Positions 14,930 to 21,589 of a stretch of DNA of 21,625 bases are shown piece after piece. Made by a program: the position numbers and the translations under genes. Under the pieces are notes generated by a model. The model worked only from the letters and a program-made list of their open reading frames with translations, made no database searches and was not told where the DNA came from. Numbering within the stretch: position 1 is the first letter of the stretch; each line of letters begins with the position of its first letter. The stretch covers positions 1 through 21,625 of the forward strand of contig UQFL01000038.1 in assembly GCA_900540305.1 (NCBI GenBank). Reading direction: 5' to 3'. Source of the DNA: an uncultured Oscillospiraceae bacterium. Lineage in GTDB: Bacteria; Bacillota; Clostridia; Oscillospirales; Acutalibacteraceae.

Positions 14930-16525
14930 TCAATGCTCGTCTGAAAGCACCGCATGAGCGCACTTTATGCCGTCAACTGCCGCTGAAACGATACCTCCTG
15001 CATATCCTGCGCCCTCTCCGCAGGGGTAGATTCCGCTTATGTTGCACTGTAAAAGGTCGTCTCGAAGAATTCTGACGGAGCTTGAACTTCTTGTTTCGGG
15101 AGCGGTCAGAACCGCGTCATAGAGATTGAAGCCGTTGAGCTTTTTGTCCATCTCAACAATAGCGCTCTTCATCGTTGCAGAAACTTTTTGCGGCAGGCAT
15201 TCCTCAATGTTGGTAAGGGTCACCCCTGTTGGGCAGGTCGGTTTTACATCACCGAGTTCTTTGCTCGGTTCGCCTTTGAGAAAGTCACCCACAAGCTGAG
15301 CAGGCGCCTTGTAATCTCCGCCGCCGAGGATAAACGCCTTGTGCTCAATTTCACGCTGATAGTAAATGCCTGCAAGCGGATGCTCGCTCGGAAAATCTTT
15401 TGGCTCAATTCCTACAAGCAGTGCGCTGTTGGCGTTTTCACCGTCTCTTGCAAGACTGCTCATTCCGTTAACGATAACGCCCTCTTTTTCGCTCGCCGCT
15501 GCAACAACTGTTCCGCCGGGGCACATACAGAATGTGTAAGCCCCTCTTTCGTGAAGTCCGTGGCAGGACAGCTTGTAGTCCGCCGCACCGAGTTTCGGAT
15601 GATTTGCAAATTTACCGTATTGCGCCTTGTTGATAAGGCTTTGAGGATGCTCTATTCTTGCGCCTACTGAAAAAGGTTTTTGGATTATCTCTACACCAAG
15701 GTTGTAAAGCATCTCAACAGTATCTCTTGCGCTGTGGCCAATCGCCATAATAACGCTGTCAGCTTCAATATCAAAAAACTCGCCCTTGTGGGAATAGGTA
15801 AGCCCCTGAACAAATTTGTTGTAAACTATCAGCTTTTCAACCTTGCATTCAAGTTTTACTTCTCCGCCGAGTTTTTCAATTTTTTTGCGTATGTTTTTAA
15901 CTACTACGGCAAGTCTGTCCGTTCCGATATGCGGTTTTGAGGAATAAAGGATTTCCTCGGGTGCGCCTGCTTCGTAAAGTTCTTCAAGCACTTTTCTTAT
16001 AAACGGACTTTTGATTCCCGTGGTGAGCTTTCCGTCTGAAAAAGTGCCTGCGCCGCCTTCGCCGAACTGAACATTTGATTCTTCGTCAAGCTTGCGCTTT
16101 GTCCAAAATTCATTTACATCTTTTTGTCTGTCATCAATATTCTTTCCACGCTCAAATATGAGAGGGCGAAGTCCTGCCTCGGCAAGAATAAGACCTGCAA
16201 GCATACCTGCAGGGCCGAATCCCACAATAACGGGTCTGAATTTTGAAACCCTCTTGTTTTCAGGGATTTCATAGTGGTAGACCTCTGCAATTGAAACTTT
16301 GTTTGATTTGCATTTTGAAACAATCTGCTTTTCGTCAAGCGAAATTTCAATGTCAACCGAATAGGTGAAGTGAACATCGTCCTTTTTGCGTGCGTCAACG
16401 CTTTTCTTGTAAATGCTCAGCTTTTTAATATATTTTTTGTTGATTTTCAATATCTTTGCCGCTTTGTCGGCGAGGAGTTTTTCGTCCTCGTCAAGCGCAA
16501 GTTTAATTTCGTTAATTCTTATCAT
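14930..16525 (-). CDS. FAD-dependent dehydrogenase-like protein (COG2509)
   Basis: A 531-residue flavoprotein of the NAD(P)/FAD-dependent oxidoreductase group typified by COG2509. An N-terminal 95-residue alpha/beta region (IRINEIKLALDEDE...) precedes the FAD-binding GFGPAG (102-107) within FRPVIVGFGPAGMLAGLILAE. A family-specific FGEGGAGTFSDGKL follows (154-167). The C-terminal dinucleotide loop GIYPCGEGAGYAGGI (about 501-515) closes the FAD site. No membrane segment is seen. The ATG at 16525 lies 14 bases inside the end of the upstream flavoprotein gene, indicating coupled translation. The substrate and redox partner are not known for this family. Confidence 0.88.
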   Translation of the reverse strand: MIRINEIKLALDEDEKLLADKAAKILKINKKYIKKLSIYKKSVDARKKDDVHFTYSVDIEISLDEKQIVSKCKSNKVSIAEVYHYEIPENKRVSKFRPVIVGFGPAGMLAGLILAEAGLRPLIFERGKNIDDRQKDVNEFWTKRKLDEESNVQFGEGGAGTFSDGKLTTGIKSPFIRKVLEELYEAGAPEEILYSSKPHIGTDRLAVVVKNIRKKIEKLGGEVKLECKVEKLIVYNKFVQGLTYSHKGEFFDIEADSVIMAIGHSARDTVEMLYNLGVEIIQKPFSVGARIEHPQSLINKAQYGKFANHPKLGAADYKLSCHGLHERGAYTFCMCPGGTVVAAASEKEGVIVNGMSSLARDGENANSALLVGIEPKDFPSEHPLAGIYYQREIEHKAFILGGGDYKAPAQLVGDFLKGEPSKELGDVKPTCPTGVTLTNIEECLPQKVSATMKSAIVEMDKKLNGFNLYDAVLTAPETRSSSSVRILRDDLLQCNISGIYPCGEGAGYAGGIVSAAVDGIKCAHAVLSDEH

Positions 16526-17624
16526 ATCCGTACTCTTTCGCTATGTTATCTGCCGCGGCGATTCCGCTGTTCCACGCAAAGTCAAGATTAAATCCTCCGC
16601 AGGGGAACTGTTTGTCGAGAATTTCGCCGCATATATAAAGCCCTTTTATTATTTTTGACTCGTAGTTATCTATTTCATCAACAGGTATTCCGCCGCTCGT
16701 TATCTGAGCGTATTCATATCCCTTTGTTCCTGTAAGTATCAAACGCCAGTTCTTAATAGTCTTGGCTTGTCTTTGCATATCTCCTGACGCTTGTTTTTCT
16801 ATTATTTCGGCAAGCTTTGTGCCTAAAATCCCTTTAACACTACCGAATTTTTCGATATGCTCTAATATTTCTTTTTCTGAAAAATCAGGGGCAAGGTCGA
16901 TAACAGCAAGGCATTTTGAAGGCTGCTTTTTCTGAAAATTCCTGCTGACTTCGTGTGAAACATTCATCGCCGCAATTCCCGAAAGACCGTAATCGGTAAA
17001 AAGAACTTCGCCGTATTCACTGCAAACTTCCTGCCCGTCAATCTCAATTTTCAGCGTGCATTTTGTCCTTGTGCCTTTAATCATTCTCGGATATTTGCTC
17101 GATGAGGTCAGCTGAACAAGTGCGGGGGAAAGGGGAGTTACAGTGTGACCGAGAGATTTGAGCAGAGTGTATCCGCTGCCGTCTGAACCAAGAGCACTCT
17201 GAGCTCTTCCGCCAGCCGCAACAATCAGCCTGTCCGCCTTAAAAACGCCTTTGTCTGTGAAAACTTCAAGGTTTTCTGAAATGCGGTTAACTTTGCAGTC
17301 GCATATAATTTGCACTCCGAGATTCTCGCAGGCGTCAAGAAGAGAGGATAATACCGTTTCCGCTTTAAGGGAATAGGGGTAAACTCTGCCTTCTTCCTCC
17401 TCACGCAGGGCAACGCCGATTGACGAGAAAAAATCACGGCATTTCTCATATCCCTGAGCGTTTGTGTTGGTTATGTTGCATCTTCCGTTTCCCGTTGCAA
17501 GAATTTTCTTTCCCGCAACCGAAAGCCTTTCAAGAACGGTTACATTAGCAAACGGCATATTCTGTTTTAATCGCACCGCCGCGGCAAGCCCTGCGGCTCC
17601 TGCACCTATTATAACAGCGTTCAT
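16512..17624 (-). CDS. HI0933/BaiN-like flavoprotein
   Basis: A 370-residue FAD protein of the HI0933 family (NAD(P)/FAD-dependent oxidoreductase, often annotated BaiN-like or YhiN-like). It starts with the FAD motif GAGAAGLAA (7-15) and has the family signature GKKILATGNGRCNITN (38-53), AAGGRAQSALGSDGSGY in the middle and CGEILDKQFPCGGFNLDFAWNSG near the end. It is somewhat shorter than the roughly 400-420 aa I expect for the family, without an obvious break. GGAGG stands 4 bases before ATG 17624. It is first of two overlapping flavoprotein genes. BaiN has been linked to bile-acid dehydroxylation in Clostridium, but that label is not justified here without other bai genes. Confidence 0.9.
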   Translation of the reverse strand: MNAVIIGAGAAGLAAAVRLKQNMPFANVTVLERLSVAGKKILATGNGRCNITNTNAQGYEKCRDFFSSIGVALREEEEGRVYPYSLKAETVLSSLLDACENLGVQIICDCKVNRISENLEVFTDKGVFKADRLIVAAGGRAQSALGSDGSGYTLLKSLGHTVTPLSPALVQLTSSSKYPRMIKGTRTKCTLKIEIDGQEVCSEYGEVLFTDYGLSGIAAMNVSHEVSRNFQKKQPSKCLAVIDLAPDFSEKEILEHIEKFGSVKGILGTKLAEIIEKQASGDMQRQAKTIKNWRLILTGTKGYEYAQITSGGIPVDEIDNYESKIIKGLYICGEILDKQFPCGGFNLDFAWNSGIAAADNIAKEYGYDKN

Positions 17625-17664
17625 AAAGCCTCCGAAACAAACTGAATTTTCAATAGTTTTCTAT

Positions 17665-17693
17665 ATAATATAATAAAAATACTATAATTGCAA
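17665..17693 (-). promoter_or_regulatory. promoter for the flavoprotein pair
   Basis: On the minus strand TTGCAA (17693-17688) and TATTAT (17670-17665) are 17 bases apart. It is divergent from the rpmG promoter, whose -35 begins 20 bases away. Confidence 0.55.
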
Positions 17694-17712
17694 ACTTTTT
17701 TTCAAAATTCAC

Positions 17713-17741
17713 TTGACTGTTTTGCTCTGTTGTGGTATATT
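17713..17741 (+). promoter_or_regulatory. promoter of the rpmG-secE-nusG-rplKA operon
   Basis: TTGACT (17713-17718) and TATATT (17736-17741), 17 bases apart. No other good promoter is visible before rplA ends, so it probably drives all five genes, with a leader of about 100 bases before rpmG. Confidence 0.75.
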
Positions 17742-17753
17742 ATCCATACCTCG

Positions 17754-17800
17754 AAAAGGGGTTAATTTTTTTTGCCCTTTTTTCTGAACAATAATTGTTC
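17754..17800 (+). promoter_or_regulatory. structured leader of rpmG
   Basis: Just after the expected transcription start, AAAAGGG (17754-17760) can pair with CCCTTTT (17775-17781) over a T-rich loop, giving a terminator-like shape. It is followed by the perfect palindrome GAACAATAATTGTTC (17786-17800). A second GGAGGG at 17804-17809 has no usable start codon after it. Attenuation or an operator is possible; I cannot tell which. Confidence 0.3.
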
Positions 17801-17844
17801 CTCGGAGGGAGATTAAATATCGAAAGAAAAACGGAGGTGCCGAA

Positions 17845-17994
17845 ATGAGAGTTAAAGTTACTTTAGCTTGCACTGAATGCAAACAACGCAATTACAACAC
17901 AATGAAAAACAAGAAGAACACTCCGGACAGACTTGAAATGAATAAGTACTGCCCGTTCTGCAAAAAACATACTCTTCACAGAGAAACAAAATAA
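17845..17994 (+). CDS. rpmG: 50S ribosomal protein L33, zinc-binding form
   Basis: A 49-residue L33 of the large subunit. The peptide starts MRVKVTLACTECKQRNYNT and has two Cys pairs, C9-x2-C12 and C36-x2-C39, forming the zinc ribbon of the zinc-dependent (C+) type; zinc-independent forms lose these Cys under zinc limitation in several bacteria. ACGGAGG lies shortly before the ATG. It is the first gene of the operon, 12 bases before secE, the usual Bacillota order. Confidence 0.97.
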   Translation: MRVKVTLACTECKQRNYNTMKNKKNTPDRLEMNKYCPFCKKHTLHRETK

Positions 17995-18006
17995 CGGAGG
18001 ATAACA

Positions 18007-18405
18007 ATGGCTGAGAAGAAGACTTCAAATGCCGAGGAGCTTAAAAAGGATAAGACTCAGAAAGACGAGTCAAAATCAAAAGCTCAAAAGGCAGACAAGA
18101 AAAAGTCAAAAAAGAAAAATCCATTTAAATCCATTGGCAAATTCTTCAAAGGTGTTAACGCAGAGCGCAAAAAAGTTGTTTGGCCTACTGCAAAGGAAAC
18201 AATCAGAAACTCAATCATTGTTCTTGTTGTAGTAGCAATAGCAGGTGTTGCAATCTATGCTGTTGATACTCTTCTTTCACTCGGTATGAAGGGTATTAAA
18301 AACCTTGCAGACGAAACAACCGTCAGCGAAACTGTAAGTGAAGACACTACAGACGAGCTTCAGGAAACAGAAACAGCCGAGTCAACTACACAGGCAGCAG
18401 AATAA
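18007..18405 (+). CDS. secE: preprotein translocase subunit SecE
   Basis: The small essential subunit clamping SecY in the protein-export channel. The diagnostic core is FFKGVNAERKKVVWPTAKET (47-66) followed by a single membrane helix (about 69-92). The rest is unusual: residues 1-45 are a Lys/Ser-rich extension, and after the helix there is a 35-residue acidic Thr/Glu tail (about 98-132). The total of 132 aa is roughly twice the usual single-helix SecE length. The start is well fixed by CGGAGG 7 bases before the ATG. It lies between rpmG and nusG, as is normal. Confidence 0.96.
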   Translation: MAEKKTSNAEELKKDKTQKDESKSKAQKADKKKSKKKNPFKSIGKFFKGVNAERKKVVWPTAKETIRNSIIVLVVVAIAGVAIYAVDTLLSLGMKGIKNLADETTVSETVSEDTTDELQETETAESTTQAAE

Positions 18406-18437
18406 GCTGTAATTTCAGTAACGGAGGCTCTAATTAA

Positions 18438-18962
18438 ATGGAAGAAGCAAAATGGTATGTTGCTCACACATTTTCGGGCTACGAAAATAAAGTTGCCAGT
18501 AACATTCAGACTGTTGTAGAAAACAGAAATCTTCACGATTTAATTCAGGAGGTTTCGGTTCCTACGGAAACAGTTGTTGAAATAAAGGACGACGGTTCTA
18601 AAAAAGAAGTAGAGAGGAAAGTATTCCCCGGCTATGTTCTTGTTAAAATGGTTATGAATGACGACACATGGTATGTTGTCCGTAACATAAGAGGCTGCAC
18701 CGGCTTTGTTGGTCCGGAAAGCAAGCCCGTTCCTCTTACCGAGGAAGAGGTTAAAAAGCTCGGTGTTGAAAAAGTCAGCGTTAAAGTTAATTACGCTGAG
18801 GGCGATTTCGTTAATGTTATCGACGGACCGCTTGAAGGCTTTTCAGGCACGGTTGAAAGTGTTGATGTCAACAACAACAGTGTTCAGGTCACCATTTCTA
18901 TGTTCGGCCGTGAAACTTCTGTTGAGTTTGAACTTGACCAGCTTGAAAAAGTAGAAGACTAA
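18438..18962 (+). CDS. nusG: transcription elongation/termination factor NusG
   Basis: A 174-residue NusG. The N-terminal NGN domain (about 1-110, with WYVAHTFSGYENKVASNIQ and VFPGYVLVKM) binds RNA polymerase. A KOW domain near 122-150 reads EGDFVNVIDGPLEGFSGTVESVD. The length is typical and no insert domain is present. ACGGAGG precedes the ATG. The rplK leader RNA follows directly after the stop. Confidence 0.97.
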   Translation: MEEAKWYVAHTFSGYENKVASNIQTVVENRNLHDLIQEVSVPTETVVEIKDDGSKKEVERKVFPGYVLVKMVMNDDTWYVVRNIRGCTGFVGPESKPVPLTEEEVKKLGVEKVSVKVNYAEGDFVNVIDGPLEGFSGTVESVDVNNNSVQVTISMFGRETSVEFELDQLEKVED

Positions 18963-18966
18963 TTAA

Positions 18967-19043
18967 TATGGTAATCGGCAGCAAAGCTGCTTATTATGCA
19001 CCAAAGCGGTGCGTGGGAGGGGATTGCTTCCCCGCCATACCAC
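18967..19043 (+). promoter_or_regulatory. structured RNA leader of rplK, candidate L1 site
   Basis: A closing stem TATGG/CCATA (18967-18971 with 19035-19039) encloses three hairpins: GCAGC-AAA-GCTGC (18978-18990), GCACC/GGTGC (18998-19012) and GGGGA/TCCCC (19019-19033). An alternative closing pair joins GTGG 19013-19016 to CCAC 19040-19043, leaving GA on one side and six bases on the other. That asymmetric loop is repeated before rplA (19497-19522). L1 is the established autoregulator of rplK-rplA mRNA in bacteria; assigning it here is inference. Confidence 0.6.
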
Positions 19044-19063
19044 AATTTTAGGAGGAAAAAATA

Positions 19064-19489
19064 ATGGCTCAGAAGGTAGTAGGTTTAATTAAACTTCAAA
19101 TCCCTGCAGGCAAAGCAACTCCGGCTCCCCCGGTTGGTCCTGCACTTGGTCAGCATGGTGTAAACATCATGTCTTTCACAAAAGAATTCAACGAGAGAAC
19201 AAAGAACGATGCAGGTCTTATCATTCCTGTTGTTATCACAGTATTTGAAGACCGTTCATTCACTTTCGTAACAAAAACACCGCCCGCAGCAGTTCTTATT
19301 AAGAAAGCTTGCGGAATTGACAAGGCTTCCGGTGTTCCCAACAAGAATAAGGTTGCCACAATCACAAAGGCACAGGTTCAGCAGATTGCTGAAACAAAGA
19401 TGCCCGACCTTAACGCAGCTTCTCTTGAAGCAGCAATGAGCATGATTGCAGGCACAGCCCGCAGCATGGGTATAGTAGTAGAAGACTGA
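19064..19489 (+). CDS. rplK: 50S ribosomal protein L11
   Basis: L11 of the GTPase-associated centre, 141 aa, the normal length. It begins QKVVGLIKLQIPAGKATPAPPVGPALGQHGVNIM, with the conserved Pro-rich hinge segment, and its C-terminal rRNA-binding domain includes GSGVPNK-like ASGVPNKNKV and ends in GTARSMGIVV. GGAGG precedes the ATG by 8 bases. Its leader RNA at 18967-19043 probably regulates it. Confidence 0.98.
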   Translation: MAQKVVGLIKLQIPAGKATPAPPVGPALGQHGVNIMSFTKEFNERTKNDAGLIIPVVITVFEDRSFTFVTKTPPAAVLIKKACGIDKASGVPNKNKVATITKAQVQQIAETKMPDLNAASLEAAMSMIAGTARSMGIVVED

Positions 19490-19496
19490 TTCCCTT

Positions 19497-19522
19497 GTGG
19501 GAGGAAAAATCCGATTAACCAC
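19497..19522 (+). promoter_or_regulatory. candidate L1-binding motif before rplA
   Basis: GTGG (19497-19500) pairs with CCAC (19519-19522). GA on the 5-prime side and six bases (GATTAA) on the other flank an inner GGA/TCC stem. The geometry is identical to 19013-19043 in the rplK leader. The rplA ribosome site GGAGG begins two bases after it, so a bound protein could block initiation. Confidence 0.6.
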
Positions 19523-19537
19523 TGGAGGTAATATAAT

Positions 19538-20251
19538 ATGAAACACGGAAAGAAATATACAGACGGTGCAAAGCTTGTTGACCGTTCAAAATTATATGAG
19601 AGTGCAGAAGCACTTGATCTTGCAATTCAGACTGCAAAAGCAAAGTTTGATGAAACAATCGAAGTTCATGTTCGTCTCGGCGTAGACTCCCGTCATGCAG
19701 ACCAGCAGGTTCGCGGCGCAGTTGTTCTTCCGAACGGTACAGGTAAAGATGTAAGAGTTGCTGTTTTCGCAAAAGGCGATCTTGCTAAGGCTGCTGAAGA
19801 GGCAGGCGCAGACATCGTTGGCGATGCAGACCTCGTTACAAAAATCCAGGGCGGCTGGATGGATTTCGATGTGGCTATCGCAAGCCCCGACATGATGGGC
19901 TTCGTTGGTCGTCTCGGTAAAGTTCTCGGTCCCCGTGGTCTTATGCCCTCTCCCAAAGCAGGCACAGTAACAATGGATGTTGCTAAGGCTGTTACAGAGG
20001 CTAAGGCTGGTAAGATTGAATACCGTCTTGACAAATCAAACATTATCCATTGCCCCATCGGTAAGGCCTCATTCGGCACAGAAAAGCTTCTTGAAAACTT
20101 CAACGCTCTTCTTGATGCTATCATCAAAGCTAAGCCGGCTGCTGCAAAAGGTCAGTACATTAAGTCCTGCGCAGTTGCTTCAACAATGGGCCCCGGCGTT
20201 CGCATCAACCCCAACAAAGTTGGTTCAGGTGCAGTTGCCGACGCTGAATAA
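19538..20251 (+). CDS. rplA: 50S ribosomal protein L1
   Basis: L1 of the mobile stalk, 237 aa. Recognisable stretches are GVDSRHADQQVRGAVVLPNGTGK, DFDVAIASPDMMGFVGRLGKVLGPRGLMPSPKAGTV and the RLDKSNIIHCPIGKASF region. GGAGG lies before the ATG and overlaps the edge of the candidate L1-binding RNA, consistent with self-repression. It is the last gene of the first ribosomal unit; a new promoter follows at 20275. Confidence 0.98.
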   Translation: MKHGKKYTDGAKLVDRSKLYESAEALDLAIQTAKAKFDETIEVHVRLGVDSRHADQQVRGAVVLPNGTGKDVRVAVFAKGDLAKAAEEAGADIVGDADLVTKIQGGWMDFDVAIASPDMMGFVGRLGKVLGPRGLMPSPKAGTVTMDVAKAVTEAKAGKIEYRLDKSNIIHCPIGKASFGTEKLLENFNALLDAIIKAKPAAAKGQYIKSCAVASTMGPGVRINPNKVGSGAVADAE

Positions 20252-20274
20252 TTTCAGTTCTTTATAAATAGGTA

Positions 20275-20303
20275 TTGACAAGGGATTTACCTTGTGTTAC
20301 AAT
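20275..20303 (+). promoter_or_regulatory. promoter of rplJ-rplL
   Basis: A perfect TTGACA (20275-20280) and TACAAT (20298-20303) with an ideal 17-base spacer. Transcription should start near 20310, just before the L10 leader RNA. Confidence 0.85.
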
Positions 20304-20310
20304 ACTTTCG

Positions 20311-20380
20311 CTGTTCAACCAAAGACAGCAGGTGCCTTTTGGCGTAAGATACTTATGTACCGCCTGCCGAGGAATGAGCA
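20311..20380 (+). promoter_or_regulatory. ribosomal protein L10 leader RNA
   Basis: A conserved L10-binding leader: GCAGG (20328-20332) pairs with CCTGC (20363-20367) and encloses GTGCCTTTTGGCGTAAGAT, the typical bulged L10 site; the 3-prime end reads CCGAGGAATGAGCA. L10 (with L12) is known to bind such leaders upstream of rplJ and lower expression; in B. subtilis this works by attenuation. Confidence 0.85.
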
Positions 20381-20430
20381 TTTCTGATTTATATATAATG
20401 TTATCATTATTATAGATAATCGTAAATGTC

Positions 20431-20460
20431 GTGCATTCCGTCTTTCGGAATGCACTTTTT
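20431..20460 (+). terminator. attenuator terminator before rplJ
   Basis: GTGCATTCCG (20431-20440) pairs perfectly with CGGAATGCAC (20446-20455), loop TCTTT, then T5. It lies 70 bases before rplJ. The leader segment GGAATG (20371-20376) is complementary to CATTCC (20434-20439) in its first arm, so the leader can act as antiterminator. Confidence 0.9.
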
Positions 20461-20530
20461 GTTTATTCGTTTTTGGAACAGCCATAAAAGCCCGTCGTTT
20501 CGGCGGCAAATAATTATGGAGGTACAATTA

Positions 20531-21094
20531 ATGCCAAGTTCAGTAGTTCTTGAAAAGAAACAGGCGCAGGTTGCCGCTCTTGCTGATAGAATGAGAAACT
20601 CTGTTGCGGGTGTAATCGTTGATTACAAGGGTATCAATGTAGAAGATGATACCAAACTCCGTAAAGAGCTTCGTGAAGCAGGTGTAGAGTACACAGTTGT
20701 TAAGAACTCTATCCTTAAAAGAGCAGCTGACGAAGTAGGTCTTGAAGGAATCGACCCGATTCTTGAAGGCACAACTGCTATCGCAACAAGCGCTGACGAT
20801 TATGTAGTATCAGCTCGCATACTTCAGAAATATGCTGATGCTCATGAATTCTTCAATGTAAAATCAGGCTACCTTGATGGCGAAGTTATTGATGTTGCAA
20901 AGATTCAGTCACTTGCAAAACTTCCTTCAAGAGAAGTTCTTCTTGCAACTGTTTGCAACGTATTCAATGCTCCTATTGCTGCATTTGCACGTGCAGTACA
21001 GGCTATCGTTGACAAGGGTGGCGCAGACGCTGCAGAAGCAGCAGAAACAGAGGCTCCCGCAGAGGAAGCTCCTGCAACAGAAACAGCAGAATAA
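20531..21094 (+). CDS. rplJ: 50S ribosomal protein L10
   Basis: The stalk-base protein that binds 23S rRNA and carries L7/L12 dimers, 187 aa. MPSSVVLEKKQAQVAALADRMRN begins a normal L10; VVKNSILKRAADE (about 56-68) and LASLPSREVLL-like LAKLPSREVLLATVCNVFNAP are typical. The C-terminal helix binds L12. A 25-residue acidic Ala/Glu/Pro/Thr tail ends the chain and resembles the SecE tail. The start at 20531 follows GGAGG at 20518-20522; the same frame stays open to 20426 but that stretch lies in the attenuator. It is controlled by the L10 leader and attenuator. Confidence 0.97.
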   Translation: MPSSVVLEKKQAQVAALADRMRNSVAGVIVDYKGINVEDDTKLRKELREAGVEYTVVKNSILKRAADEVGLEGIDPILEGTTAIATSADDYVVSARILQKYADAHEFFNVKSGYLDGEVIDVAKIQSLAKLPSREVLLATVCNVFNAPIAAFARAVQAIVDKGGADAAEAAETEAPAEEAPATETAE

Positions 21095-21135
21095 TTCATT
21101 ACTTTAACTAAAAAATTAATTCGGAGGAAATTAAA

Positions 21136-21513
21136 ATGGCATCAGAGAATGTAACAAAAATTGTTGAAGAGCTTAAAACTCTCACAGTTCTTGAGCTTTC
21201 AGAGCTCGTATCAGCAGTAGAAGAAGAATTCGGCGTAAGTGCTGCAGCAGCAGTAGCAGTAGCAGCTCCCGCAGAAGGCGGCGCAGCAGCAGCTGAAGAG
21301 AAGACAGAATTCGATGTAGTTCTTAAGGATGTAGGTCCTAACAAGATTCAGGTTGTTAAGGCTGTTAAAGAAGCAACAGGTCTTGGCCTTAAAGAGGCTA
21401 AGGAGATCGTTGACGGTGCTCCCTCAACAATCAAAGAAGCAGTTCCCACAGCTGACGCTGAGGCACTCAAGGCTAAGATTGAAGAGACAGGCGCAACTAT
21501 CGAACTCAAGTAA
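21136..21513 (+). CDS. rplL: 50S ribosomal protein L7/L12
   Basis: The multicopy stalk protein that recruits translation GTPases, 125 aa. The N-terminal dimerisation part ENVTKIVEELKTLTVLELSELVSAVEEEFGV is followed by an Ala/Gly-rich hinge (about 36-57) and the globular C-terminal domain (EFDVVLKDVGPNKIQVVKAVKEATGLGLKEAKEIVDGAP). CGGAGG precedes the ATG. It is cotranscribed with rplJ, 41 bases away, and followed by a strong terminator. Confidence 0.98.
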   Translation: MASENVTKIVEELKTLTVLELSELVSAVEEEFGVSAAAAVAVAAPAEGGAAAAEEKTEFDVVLKDVGPNKIQVVKAVKEATGLGLKEAKEIVDGAPSTIKEAVPTADAEALKAKIEETGATIELK

Positions 21514-21530
21514 TTGTACCTTATCTATTG

Positions 21531-21558
21531 AAGCGGAGCTTTATGCTCCGCTTTTTTT
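21531..21558 (+). terminator. intrinsic terminator after rplL
   Basis: AAGCGGAGC (21531-21539) pairs with GCTCCGCTT (21545-21553), loop TTTAT, with a T run to 21558. It separates or attenuates transcription towards the downstream gene, usually rpoB, which is missing because the contig ends. Confidence 0.92.
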
Positions 21559-21589
21559 ATTCATTCTTAATTGACAGCGGAATATATAT

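Noticed and set aside
16512..17624. Bile-acid gene baiN
   Set aside because: The HI0933 family is widespread and no other bai genes are in the window; the name would overstate function.
20426..20530. N-terminal extension of L10 by 35 codons
   Set aside because: The stretch lies in the attenuator hairpin and leader; ATG 20531 has GGAGG and gives the standard L10 start.
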